Shown in pieces: positions 1 through 4,855 of a stretch of DNA of 5,161 nucleotides. The stretch's first letter is position 1. The number at the start of each line of letters is the position of its first letter. Both the position numbers and the translations under genes were made by a program. The stretch spans positions 1-5,161 of the forward strand of contig DAIDTL010000091.1 of NCBI GenBank assembly GCA_027457225.1. The letters run 5' to 3'. Origin of the DNA: Ferrovaceae bacterium (GTDB taxonomy: Bacteria > Pseudomonadota > Gammaproteobacteria > Burkholderiales > Ferrovaceae). The notes under the pieces were generated by a model that worked only from the letters and a program-made list of their open reading frames with translations, searched no databases and had not been told where the DNA came from.

Positions 1-66
1 ATCGCGGGCCGTGAGGGAGCCGGTGGCCTTGGCCTTTTTCAGCAGCCCCCGAAGGGCGGCGGTCAT
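1..66 (-). other. Foreign-looking short open frame replacing the rnpB 3' end
   Basis: Read on the minus strand, this stretch is a 22-codon open frame starting at an ATG (64-66) inside the conserved GAATGACC of rnpB and running off the left edge. It ends in LLKKAKATGSLTARD. Codon use is GC-rich and reads like ordinary protein. I do not recognise the protein with confidence. The spacing of L, K, G, LT and D faintly recalls region 1.1 of primary sigma factors (pattern GYLTYxEI), but 22 residues cannot settle that. The upstream frame stays open into the RNA gene, so the real coding start, if there is one, is unknown. It may be a gene fragment joined to rnpB by rearrangement or by an assembly error. 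Confidence 0.25.
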
Positions 67-382
67 TCGTCTGGGCAAGGCATTGCTGCCAAGCTCTAGC
101 AACCTACCCGGGAGTCGAACGGAGCGGGCCGCTCCTCCTCCCCTATTTGGTCTTGCTCCGCATGGGGTTTACCCTGCCGGCGCGGATCACTCCGGCCGCG
201 GTGCGCTCTTACCGCACCTTTTCACCCTTGCCAGCCCTGCTTGCGCAGCGCTTCGGCGGTTTAAGTCTCTGTATCACTGTCCATGGCCTCACGGCCTCCG
301 GTCGTTAACCGGCATCCTGCTCTGTGGAGCCCGGACTTTCCTCCCCGTGCCAGAGGCACGCGGCGACTGCCCAGCCAGCTTC
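61..382 (-). ncRNA. rnpB: RNase P RNA (class A), 3' end missing
   Basis: This is the catalytic RNA of ribonuclease P, which removes 5' leaders from pre-tRNAs. On the minus strand it begins at the P1 strand GAAGCTGGCTGG (382-371). The hallmark GAGGAAAGTCCGGGCTCC (343-326), the 5' half of the P4 core, follows. Next come the GGTGCGGTAAGAGCGCACC hairpin (218-200), the P15 loop GGGTAAACCC (173-164) that binds tRNA CCA, ACCAAATAGGGG (151-140), a GGCAGCAATGCC stem matching P18, and AGACGAATGACC (72-61). After that the expected CR V (ACAGAA then CCCGGCTTA-like, the 3' strand of P4) and the P1 3' strand CCAGCCAGCTTC are not found. The 3' P2 strand GACCGCC also mismatches the 5' strand GGCAGTC at one position. 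About 45 nt of normal 3' end is therefore lacking, and the copy as shown could not form P4 or P1. Identity is certain; the 3' boundary is not. Confidence 0.93.
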
Positions 383-389
383 ACCGCCG

Positions 390-398
390 ATTCTATCA
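390..398 (-). promoter_or_regulatory. Extended -10 promoter of rnpB, overlapping the pyrC stop
   Basis: The minus strand reads TGATAGAAT here: an extended TGn followed by TAGAAT, five of six matches to TATAAT. The eighth base after it is position 382, where the rnpB P1 strand begins, which is the right distance for transcription start. No good -35 is visible; TGGAGG at 419-414 with an 18-bp spacer is weak, as is common for extended -10 promoters. The TGA of this element is the pyrC stop codon, and the next in-frame triplet is TAG, giving a tandem stop. Confidence 0.6.
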
Positions 399-1439
399 GA
401 TCGGCGCCTGCAGCCTCCAGGCAATGGCTTCGCCGGCACGCAGGGGGACCAGGGTTTCCGGGCCAAAAGGCTGTGTGGCCGGCGCGGTCCAGGATTCGCG
501 CACCAGGGTCACGGACTGTGTATTGCGTGGCAAACCGTAGAAATCGGCACCAAAATGGCTGGCAAACCCTTCCAGTTTGCCCAATGCGCCGGCCCCCTCA
601 AAAGCTTCGGCATACAGTTCAAGGGCCGCGTGGGCGCTATAGATGCCGGCGCAGCCACAGGCATTTTCCTTGGTGCTGCGGGCGTGCGGGGCGCTGTCGG
701 TTCCCAGAAAAAATTTGGGATTGCCCGAGGTGACCGCACGGATCAGCGCCTGGCGGTGCGCTTCGCGTTTCAGTATCGGCAGGCAATAATAGTGGGGACG
801 GATCCCTCCCTGGAACAGGGCATTGCGGTTATATAACAGGTGATGCGGCGTCACCGTCGCTGCCACATTGTCATCGGCAGTCAGCACAAACTTGACCGCC
901 GAGGCGGTCGTAATATGTTCCAGCACCACCTTGAGTTGGGGGTAGCGCTGCACCAGGGGGATCAGGTGCCGCTCAATGAATACGCGTTCGCGATCGAAAA
1001 TATCCACTGCGGGATCGTTCACTTCGCCATGGATCAGCAAGGGCACCCCAAGATCTTCCATGGCACGCAGCGCTTCGCTGCAGTGGGCCAGATCGCGGAC
1101 ACCCGCCTCGGAGTGAGTGGTCACTCCTGCCGGATAGTACTTGACCGCGTGAATCAGGCCGGAACGACTGGCACGCTCTATCTCGAGAGGCAGCATGGCC
1201 TCGGTGAGATACAGCGTCATGAGCGGGGTAAACGTACTGGCGGCAGGCAGCACAGCCAGGATACGGTCACGGTAAGCCTCGGCCTGCGCCACCGTTGTGA
1301 CCGGGGGCGTGAGATTGGGCATGACGATGGCACGCGCGAACTGGCGCGCCGTATCGGTGACGACGGCCCGCAAACCCTCGCCATCGCGCAGGTGCACATG
1401 CCAGTCATCGGGGCGGGTCAGGGTCAGGGTGGCGTTCAT
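396..1439 (-). CDS. pyrC: Dihydroorotase (PyrC, type II)
   Basis: This enzyme catalyses reversible cyclisation of N-carbamoyl-aspartate to dihydroorotate, the third step of de novo pyrimidine synthesis, in the cytoplasm. The 347-residue product is full length for the short class of bacterial PyrC. The N-terminal metal motif is DDWHVHLRD with H14, H16 and R18. K100 in HAVKYYPAG is the lysine that becomes carbamylated to bridge the two zinc ions. H137 (LLIHGEV), H175 (LEHITT) and D248 (FLGTDSAPH) are the remaining ligands or catalytic acid, each two residues below the E. coli numbers. TPHHLLYNRN (198-207) is also typical. The ATG at 1439 is chosen because MNATLTLTRPDDWHVHL aligns with family N-termini; no clear Shine-Dalgarno precedes it. 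It ends in tandem TGA TAG that overlap the rnpB promoter, only 13 nt from the rnpB start, so read-through into rnpB is possible. Confidence 0.97.
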   Translation of the reverse strand: MNATLTLTRPDDWHVHLRDGEGLRAVVTDTARQFARAIVMPNLTPPVTTVAQAEAYRDRILAVLPAASTFTPLMTLYLTEAMLPLEIERASRSGLIHAVKYYPAGVTTHSEAGVRDLAHCSEALRAMEDLGVPLLIHGEVNDPAVDIFDRERVFIERHLIPLVQRYPQLKVVLEHITTASAVKFVLTADDNVAATVTPHHLLYNRNALFQGGIRPHYYCLPILKREAHRQALIRAVTSGNPKFFLGTDSAPHARSTKENACGCAGIYSAHAALELYAEAFEGAGALGKLEGFASHFGADFYGLPRNTQSVTLVRESWTAPATQPFGPETLVPLRAGEAIAWRLQAPI

Positions 1440-1505
1440 TAAAATCTGCCGGAAAATCAGTTGTGCATGGGATACGCCATCTTACCACGGGCCCTTTTCG
1501 GGCCA
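1440..1505. promoter_or_regulatory. Divergent pyrC/feoA spacer with small hairpin
   Basis: This is the pyrC-proximal part of the divergent spacer. A GGCCC-TTTTC-GGGCC hairpin (5-bp stem, 1490-1504) lies in it. For pyrC the best -10 I can find is TAAGAT (1484-1479, minus strand, four of six), without a convincing -35 at normal spacing. TTTACA at 1512-1507 is a good -35 by itself but lies 22 bp away from that -10. The pyrC promoter is therefore not securely placed. No ORF or RNA gene is seen. Confidence 0.3.
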
Positions 1506-1535
1506 TTGTAAATAAGAAGCGTTCTCGTTTATAAT
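1506..1535 (+). promoter_or_regulatory. feoA promoter (-35 TTGTAA, -10 TATAAT)
   Basis: A consensus TATAAT at 1530-1535 is preceded at 18 bp by TTGTAA (1506-1511, four of six matches to TTGACA). Transcription would start near 1542, leaving a leader of about 22 nt before the ATG at 1564. The leader has no obvious Shine-Dalgarno. Another in-frame ATG at 1534 lies inside the -10 box and so cannot be the translation start from this promoter. Confidence 0.7.
1511..1529 (+). promoter_or_regulatory. Candidate Fur box over the feoA promoter
   Basis: The 19-mer AATAAGAAGCGTTCTCGTT matches the palindromic Fur-box form AATGAGAATCATTCTCATT at 15 of 19 positions and keeps the inner inverted repeat AGAA-N3-TTCT. 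It fills the spacer between the -35 and -10 of feoA, so Fur-Fe2+ binding there would block RNA polymerase. Repression of feo genes by Fur under iron sufficiency is well established; that this site is bound is inferred from sequence and position. Confidence 0.6.
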
Positions 1536-1563
1536 GTGTCTAAGCCCTACAGTGCAACCCCCC

Positions 1564-1830
1564 ATGAAAAACCGAATCCATCGTGTCACCCATTTGGCCC
1601 CCGGCGAATCCGGCGTGATTACCGAGGTGAGTCTGGATGAGGGGGCCGACCCGCGCCTGGGCGAGGAAGGGGTACGCCGCCTGAAGGAATTGGGCTTCGT
1701 GCCAGGGAAAAAGGTGCATGTGATCCGTCGCGGGTTTCCCAGCGGCGACCCGCTTGCAGTGCGGGTCGGCAGCGCCACTTGTGCCCTGCGCCGGATTGAG
1801 GCGGCGGCGATCAAGATTACGCGGGGTTGA
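1564..1830 (+). CDS. feoA: FeoA-family ferrous iron transport accessory protein
   Basis: FeoA is a small cytoplasmic SH3-like protein that assists the FeoB ferrous iron permease. From the ATG at 1564 the product has 88 residues, slightly longer than many FeoA proteins. Family features are LAPGESGVITEV near the N-terminus, the RRLKELGFVPGKKVHVIRR segment in the middle, then GDPLAVRVG and the C-terminal ALRRIEAAAIKI. An acidic insert (DEGADPRLGEEG) precedes the LGF motif; I recall similar inserts in beta-proteobacterial FeoA. The start at 1564 is preferred over 1534 because the latter lies in the -10 box and MKNRIHRV begins at the domain edge. No feoB or feoC follows. The stop overlaps a TTG (TTGA at 1827-1830) that opens an unrecognised frame. 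Regulation by Fur is likely from the upstream site. A stand-alone FeoA-domain regulator role is a lesser alternative. Confidence 0.88.
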   Translation: MKNRIHRVTHLAPGESGVITEVSLDEGADPRLGEEGVRRLKELGFVPGKKVHVIRRGFPSGDPLAVRVGSATCALRRIEAAAIKITRG

Positions 1831-2235
1831 AAAAGGGGGCGGGAACGATCGGCCACCGCTTGACCCGTTTCAATGAGTGGTTCTTGGACGTTTACGATTG
1901 GTCAACAGCGGCGGATCGGTTGCTCCTATTCGCCCCTCTGGAATGGGGGCCCCTTCTGATTTCCGATGTCAGGAACTTGATTTGGCAACAGTGGCGGACT
2001 GTTACACGCAGGGACGGCAGGTTTCAAAGTACAGCCGTCATTCAAATGAGTACTCCGTCAGACCATCCGAAGGCAGCACATGGTCGGCACCATGGGTTCT
2101 TGGGAATAACGCTCAGAACTTGTTCGTAAATGCGTATTCTGCCATCCATAATGCTGCAATGACGCCAGACGCCATGCAGCAATCCTACCGGCCACACCGC
2201 TCGAACACTCGGCATGCTTGGGACGTTTGAGCCTT
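1831..2235. other. 405-bp stretch without a recognisable gene
   Basis: A plus-strand frame opens at TTG 1827, overlapping the feoA stop, and runs to 2129; its 100-residue product has an aromatic, hydrophobic first half (FNEWFLDVYDW, then RLLLFAPLEWGPLLISDV) and a low-quality tail. I recognise no family, and only a GGGG run sits where an RBS would be. A second plus frame (1877-2230) and an open minus-strand frame are equally anonymous. GCCCC/GGGGC at 1932-1936 and 1946-1950 could form a small hairpin, but no T-run follows, so it is a poor terminator. GGTTCTTGG at 1879-1887 repeats the first nine bases of the inverted repeat at 2095. The stretch may be a decayed gene or mobile-element scar between feoA and hicB. 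Confidence 0.35.
2095..2122 (+). repeat. Left copy of the inverted repeat bounding hicAB
   Basis: This copy begins GGTTCTTGGGAATAA, a 15-bp perfect inverted match to 2929-2943. Continued inward it still agrees, sharing a GAACT block, for 23 of 28 positions in total. Perfect outer bases fading inward is what IS or MITE terminal repeats look like. GAAC-TT-GTTC (2116-2125) forms a small internal palindrome. No target-site duplication is evident next to it. Confidence 0.6.
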
Positions 2236-2625
2236 TCAGGCCGCCAGAGCTCTACGAACGATGTAGCCAGAGCGAGATTCCCCGGCCTCTTTTGCTGCGG
2301 CGTCGATGCGGCGTAAAACGCGCGCCGGAATCGTGATGTTCACCCGCTCTGCCTTGTCCGACAGCTCAGATATATCCACCGTGATCACAGCCCACACCCA
2401 CCCCTTAAATTCAGGGTTTGCCTGAAGATCGGAAATGGACGAGGACTCGGGAATCACACCGTTGTCATCAATTACCGTCTCCAACCACAATTCAATCGCC
2501 TCTTTGGCATTATCGACGGCCTCATCCAGAGTGTCTCCAGCGGAAAAGCAGCCCGGAAGATCCGGGACAACGACCCCGAACGCGTGATTGGCGTCTCCAG
2601 GTTCTATAGCAATCGGAAATTTCAT
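2236..2625 (-). CDS. hicB: HicB antitoxin (type II toxin-antitoxin)
   Basis: HicB is the protein antitoxin that binds HicA, blocks its RNase activity and represses the hicAB promoter. The product has 129 residues in two parts. Residues 1-70 are the HicB-like partial RNase H fold, with FPIAIEPGD, GVVVPDLPGCFSAGDTLDEAVDNAKEAIELWLE; the PDLPGCFSAGDT signature is diagnostic. Residues about 92-129 (ERVNITIPARVLRRIDAAAKEAGESRSGYIVRRAL) form a ribbon-helix-helix DNA-binding domain, the strand being VNITIP and the second helix starting at SRSGYIV. It lies 32 nt behind hicA on the same strand, in toxin-first order, with its own strong Shine-Dalgarno, which would favour antitoxin excess. No key part is missing, so the antitoxin is probably functional. 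The likely DNA target is the palindrome at 2842-2858. Confidence 0.93.
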   Translation of the reverse strand: MKFPIAIEPGDANHAFGVVVPDLPGCFSAGDTLDEAVDNAKEAIELWLETVIDDNGVIPESSSISDLQANPEFKGWVWAVITVDISELSDKAERVNITIPARVLRRIDAAAKEAGESRSGYIVRRALAA

Positions 2626-2631
2626 GTCTTT

Positions 2632-2636
2632 CTCCT
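2632..2636 (-). promoter_or_regulatory. Strong Shine-Dalgarno of hicB
   Basis: The minus strand reads AGAAAGGAGAAAGAC before the ATG at 2625, placing AGGAG six bases from the start codon. It is the clearest ribosome binding site in the window and fixes the hicB start. hicA has none, so the antitoxin should be translated more efficiently than the toxin from a shared mRNA. Confidence 0.75.
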
Positions 2637-2657
2637 TTCTGCGTCCTTCTGTTTGCG

Positions 2658-2840
2658 CTACTTCAGCCCAGCCTGCTTCAGCAGCTTATGGGCAAGGCCG
2701 GCTCCAAGATCCTTTTTTGGATGTGGGACGGTGATATGCCCGCCTCGTTCAGGGGGGCTGCAAATGTGATGAGAACCTTTCACGCCACGGAGCACCCAGC
2801 CCGCTTTTTCCAGTTTCTTGATTATTGTTGGGCTATCCAT
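2658..2840 (-). CDS. hicA: HicA toxin (mRNA interferase)
   Basis: HicA is a small dsRBD-fold RNase that cleaves mRNA and tmRNA and arrests growth when free of HicB. From the ATG at 2840 the product has 60 residues, the usual family size. The family pattern is clear: IIKKLEKAGWVLRGVKGSHHICSPP, with the catalytic histidine of the GSHH motif (H24 or H25), then HITVPHPKKDLGAGLAHKLLKQAGL. A GTG six codons upstream (2858) is in frame but lies at the edge of a promoter palindrome and would add MCIIHT, which is outside the domain, so the ATG is preferred. No Shine-Dalgarno precedes the ATG. hicB follows after 32 nt. The open frame and intact GSHH suggest an active toxin. Confidence 0.92.
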   Translation of the reverse strand: MDSPTIIKKLEKAGWVLRGVKGSHHICSPPERGGHITVPHPKKDLGAGLAHKLLKQAGLK

Positions 2841-2841
2841 G

Positions 2842-2858
2842 GTGTGTATTATACACAC
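2842..2858 (-). promoter_or_regulatory. 17-bp palindromic operator/promoter of hicAB
   Basis: GTGTGTATTATACACAC is a perfect 8-1-8 palindrome ending one base before the hicA ATG. Read on the minus strand it contains TATAAT at 2853-2848, a consensus -10; the -35 is poor (TCCGCA, 2876-2871, 17-bp spacer). Start of transcription would fall at about 2842-2840, so the message could be leaderless. A second AT-rich -10 candidate, TATATA, lies at 2864-2859. Palindromes over the promoter are the expected target of the HicB ribbon-helix-helix domain, giving autorepression; binding here is inferred. Confidence 0.65.
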
Positions 2859-2915
2859 TATATAAAGAAATGCGGACCCTGGGGCGTTTGTTGAAACCCG
2901 CTTTAACGCGTTGCT

Positions 2916-2943
2916 CTAGTTCGTAACTTTATTCCCAAGAACC
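2916..2943 (-). repeat. Right copy of the inverted repeat bounding hicAB
   Basis: This is the inverted partner of 2095-2122: its outer 15 bp (2929-2943) are a perfect reverse complement and 23 of 28 positions agree overall. It sits in the 126-bp gap between the glmS stop and the hicA start. GTTCGTAA at 2919-2926 also recurs in direct orientation at 2122-2129, at the inner edge of the left copy. No T-run accompanies the repeat, so it does not look like a plain glmS terminator. Confidence 0.6.
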
Positions 2944-2966
2944 AAGGGCTGACGCCAATCTTTACT

Positions 2967-4793
2967 TCATTCCACCGTCACGCTCTTGGCCAGATTTCTG
3001 GGCTTGTCCACATCGGTGCCAAGGCGGCAGGCGGTGTGGTAGGCGAGCAACTGCAATGGCACCACATGCATCACGGGGCTCAGGATGCCTTCGTAATCCG
3101 GCATGCGGATGACATGCAGCCCTTCCGCCGAAGTGAAATGGCTGTCGTTGTCTGCCAGAACATATAATTCGCCGCCGCGCGCTTTCACTTCCTGCAAGTT
3201 GGATTTGAGTTTTCCCAACAGCGCATCGTTGGGAGCCACCGCCACCACCGGCATTTCAGCATCCACCAGGGCCAATGGACCGTGCTTGAGTTCGCCCGCC
3301 GGATAGGCTTCGGCATGGATATAGGAAACTTCCTTGAGCTTTAGGGAACCTTCCAGGGCAATCGGGTAATGCACGCCACGCCCCAGAAACAGGGCGTGGT
3401 TTTTTTTCGCAAACTGCTCGGCCCAGAGCTTTAACTGTGGCTCCAGATTGAGCACGTGCTGCACCTTGTTGGGCAGACGACGCAACGCATCCAGATATTC
3501 AATTTCGGCTTCACGCGCGAGTACGCCGCGCAAACGCGCCAGGGTCACCGCCAGCGCAAACAAGGCCACCAACTGCGTCGTAAAGGCTTTGGTGGAAGCC
3601 ACACCGATTTCCATTCCGGCCCGGGTCAGAAACGTCAGGGTGGACAAGCGCGTCAAGGCGCTTTCGGGCACGTTGCAAATGGCCAGGGAATGGCGATGTC
3701 CCTGCGCCTGGGCATGCTTGAGCGCGGCCAGCGTGTCCGCGGTTTCGCCCGACTGCGAGATGGTCACGATGAGCGTACGCGGATTGGGCACGGAGTCGCG
3801 GTACCGGTATTCACTGGCCACCTCGGCCGAGCAAGGCACCCGCGCAATTTGTTCGATCCAGTAGCGCGCCACCAATGCCGCATGGTAGCTGGTCCCGCAT
3901 GCAATAATCGCCACGCTGTCGAGGTCGGCCAGCACTGCGTGCCCCAAATCGCCAAACAACTGGGGCACAAAACCGAGCGCCAGCACTTTCTCCACCGTAT
4001 CGGCAATGGCACGCGGCTGTTCGGCAATTTCCTTCTGCATGTAATGGGCGTAAGGCCCCAGCTCGGCCGTATCGGCCGAAACCCGGCTGACGTGCGAGGC
4101 CCGTGACACCGGTTGGCCCCCGACATCGGTGATGGCATAACCCGCGAGCGTGATGTCCACCACGTCGCCCTCTTCCAGATAGAGCATGTTTTGCGTCACC
4201 GCAATCAGGGCTGCGGCATCCGATGCCAAAAAGTATTCGCCTTCTCCCACCCCGATCAACAACGGGCTGCCCAGGCGCGCCGCCAGGAGCCGGTGCGGTT
4301 GGTCTGCACAAACCACTGCAATGGCGTAAGCCCCCTGCAGCATCCCAACCGCTTCGCGCGTGGCAAGCCCCAGGTCTTGGTGGCGGGCGTAACAGGAATG
4401 CACCAGATGCGCGATGACCTCGGTATCGGTTTCCGATTCGAAGGAGTATCCCTGCTGTTGCAACTGACTGCGCAGGGCTTCGTAGTTTTCGATGATCCCG
4501 TTGTGAACCACCGCGATGCCGTCGCGGCTTTGGTGGGGATGGGCGTTGCGGATACTGGGGGCGCCGTGGGTGGCCCAGCGGGTGTGGGCAATGCCCAGGT
4601 TGCCCGACACCTGTTCGGCGTGGGCCTGCGCTTCCAGCTGTGCAACCCGCCCGATGCTGCGCACGCGGTGCAATCCCCCGTTGATGATGGCAAGTCCTGC
4701 CGAATCATAGCCCCTGTATTCCAGGCGCTTCAAACCCGCGATCAGGAGGGGAACCACATTGCGCCGGGCCACGGCGCCGACAATGCCGCACAT
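2967..4793 (-). CDS. glmS: Glutamine--fructose-6-phosphate aminotransferase (isomerising)
   Basis: GlmS makes glucosamine-6-phosphate from fructose-6-phosphate and glutamine, the first step toward UDP-GlcNAc for peptidoglycan and LPS, in the cytoplasm. The product has 608 residues against 609 in E. coli. Residues 1 to about 240 are the class II glutaminase domain: C2 becomes the N-terminal nucleophile after Met removal, with HTRWATHG (70-77), N98-G99 and D123. Two SIS sugar-isomerase domains follow, with CGTSYHAAL (299-307), SQSGETADTL (346-355), the STKAFTTQ segment (400-407), E488, H504 in GELKHGPL, and K603 in the C-terminal DKPRNLAKSVTVE. All fit E. coli positions, so it should be active. 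The ATG at 4793 is fixed by the MCGIVGAV N-terminus. AAGG about ten bases upstream is a weak Shine-Dalgarno. No glmS ribozyme is expected or seen in the 62-nt leader region. It follows the DUF3501 gene on the same strand. Confidence 0.98.
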   Translation of the reverse strand: MCGIVGAVARRNVVPLLIAGLKRLEYRGYDSAGLAIINGGLHRVRSIGRVAQLEAQAHAEQVSGNLGIAHTRWATHGAPSIRNAHPHQSRDGIAVVHNGIIENYEALRSQLQQQGYSFESETDTEVIAHLVHSCYARHQDLGLATREAVGMLQGAYAIAVVCADQPHRLLAARLGSPLLIGVGEGEYFLASDAAALIAVTQNMLYLEEGDVVDITLAGYAITDVGGQPVSRASHVSRVSADTAELGPYAHYMQKEIAEQPRAIADTVEKVLALGFVPQLFGDLGHAVLADLDSVAIIACGTSYHAALVARYWIEQIARVPCSAEVASEYRYRDSVPNPRTLIVTISQSGETADTLAALKHAQAQGHRHSLAICNVPESALTRLSTLTFLTRAGMEIGVASTKAFTTQLVALFALAVTLARLRGVLAREAEIEYLDALRRLPNKVQHVLNLEPQLKLWAEQFAKKNHALFLGRGVHYPIALEGSLKLKEVSYIHAEAYPAGELKHGPLALVDAEMPVVAVAPNDALLGKLKSNLQEVKARGGELYVLADNDSHFTSAEGLHVIRMPDYEGILSPVMHVVPLQLLAYHTACRLGTDVDKPRNLAKSVTVE

Positions 4794-4828
4794 ATCGCGT
4801 TTGCCTTGTTGAAGAAATTCAAACGCCC

Positions 4829-4834
4829 ATTATA
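4829..4834 (-). promoter_or_regulatory. Candidate -10 of glmS
   Basis: The minus strand carries TATAAT in the 62-bp gap between the DUF3501 stop and the glmS start, placing transcription start near 4822 and giving a leader of about 29 nt. No recognisable -35 exists at 15 to 18 bp (the best windows are G-rich, AGGGGT), so either an activator is needed or glmS is also read from the upstream gene. Confidence 0.4.
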
Positions 4835-4855
4835 AAGGCAGTTGAGGTCTGACCC

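Noticed and set aside
11..836. Long plus-strand open frames across the rnpB region and pyrC 3' end (11-733 and 324-836)
   Set aside because: They are antisense to rnpB and pyrC, match no protein family and arise from GC-rich complement sequence.
840..1442. 200-residue plus-strand frame opposite pyrC
   Set aside because: It is a shadow of pyrC; the sequence has low protein quality and the minus-strand frame carries all dihydroorotase motifs.
1534..1563. Upstream ATG that would extend FeoA by ten residues
   Set aside because: This ATG overlaps the TATAAT box of the likely promoter and would lie upstream of the transcription start.
1932..1950. Possible intrinsic terminator of feoA (GCCCC/GGGGC hairpin)
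   Set aside because: The stem has five pairs with a nine-base loop and is followed by CCCTTCTG rather than a T-run, 100 nt after the stop.
2841..2858. GTG at 2858 as the hicA start (66 residues)
   Set aside because: It lies at the upstream edge of the operator palindrome, at or before the expected transcription start, and the added MCIIHT is outside the HicA domain.
2905..2912. AACGCGTT palindrome as a glmS terminator
   Set aside because: It is an 8-bp palindrome with no loop room and no following T-run in the glmS direction.
2095..2943. Integron attC sites around the toxin-antitoxin cassette
   Set aside because: I see no RYYYAAC/GTTRRRY core pair with the right spacing at either end; the repeats are simple terminal-type inverted repeats.
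3456..4835. 216- and 240-residue plus-strand frames opposite glmS
   Set aside because: They mirror the highly conserved glmS frame, are rich in H, R, G and Q as expected for an antisense shadow, and show no domain.
4794..4855. glmS ribozyme or riboswitch in the glmS leader
   Set aside because: The whole gap is 62 nt, too short for the ribozyme core, which is in any case typical of Gram-positive bacteria.
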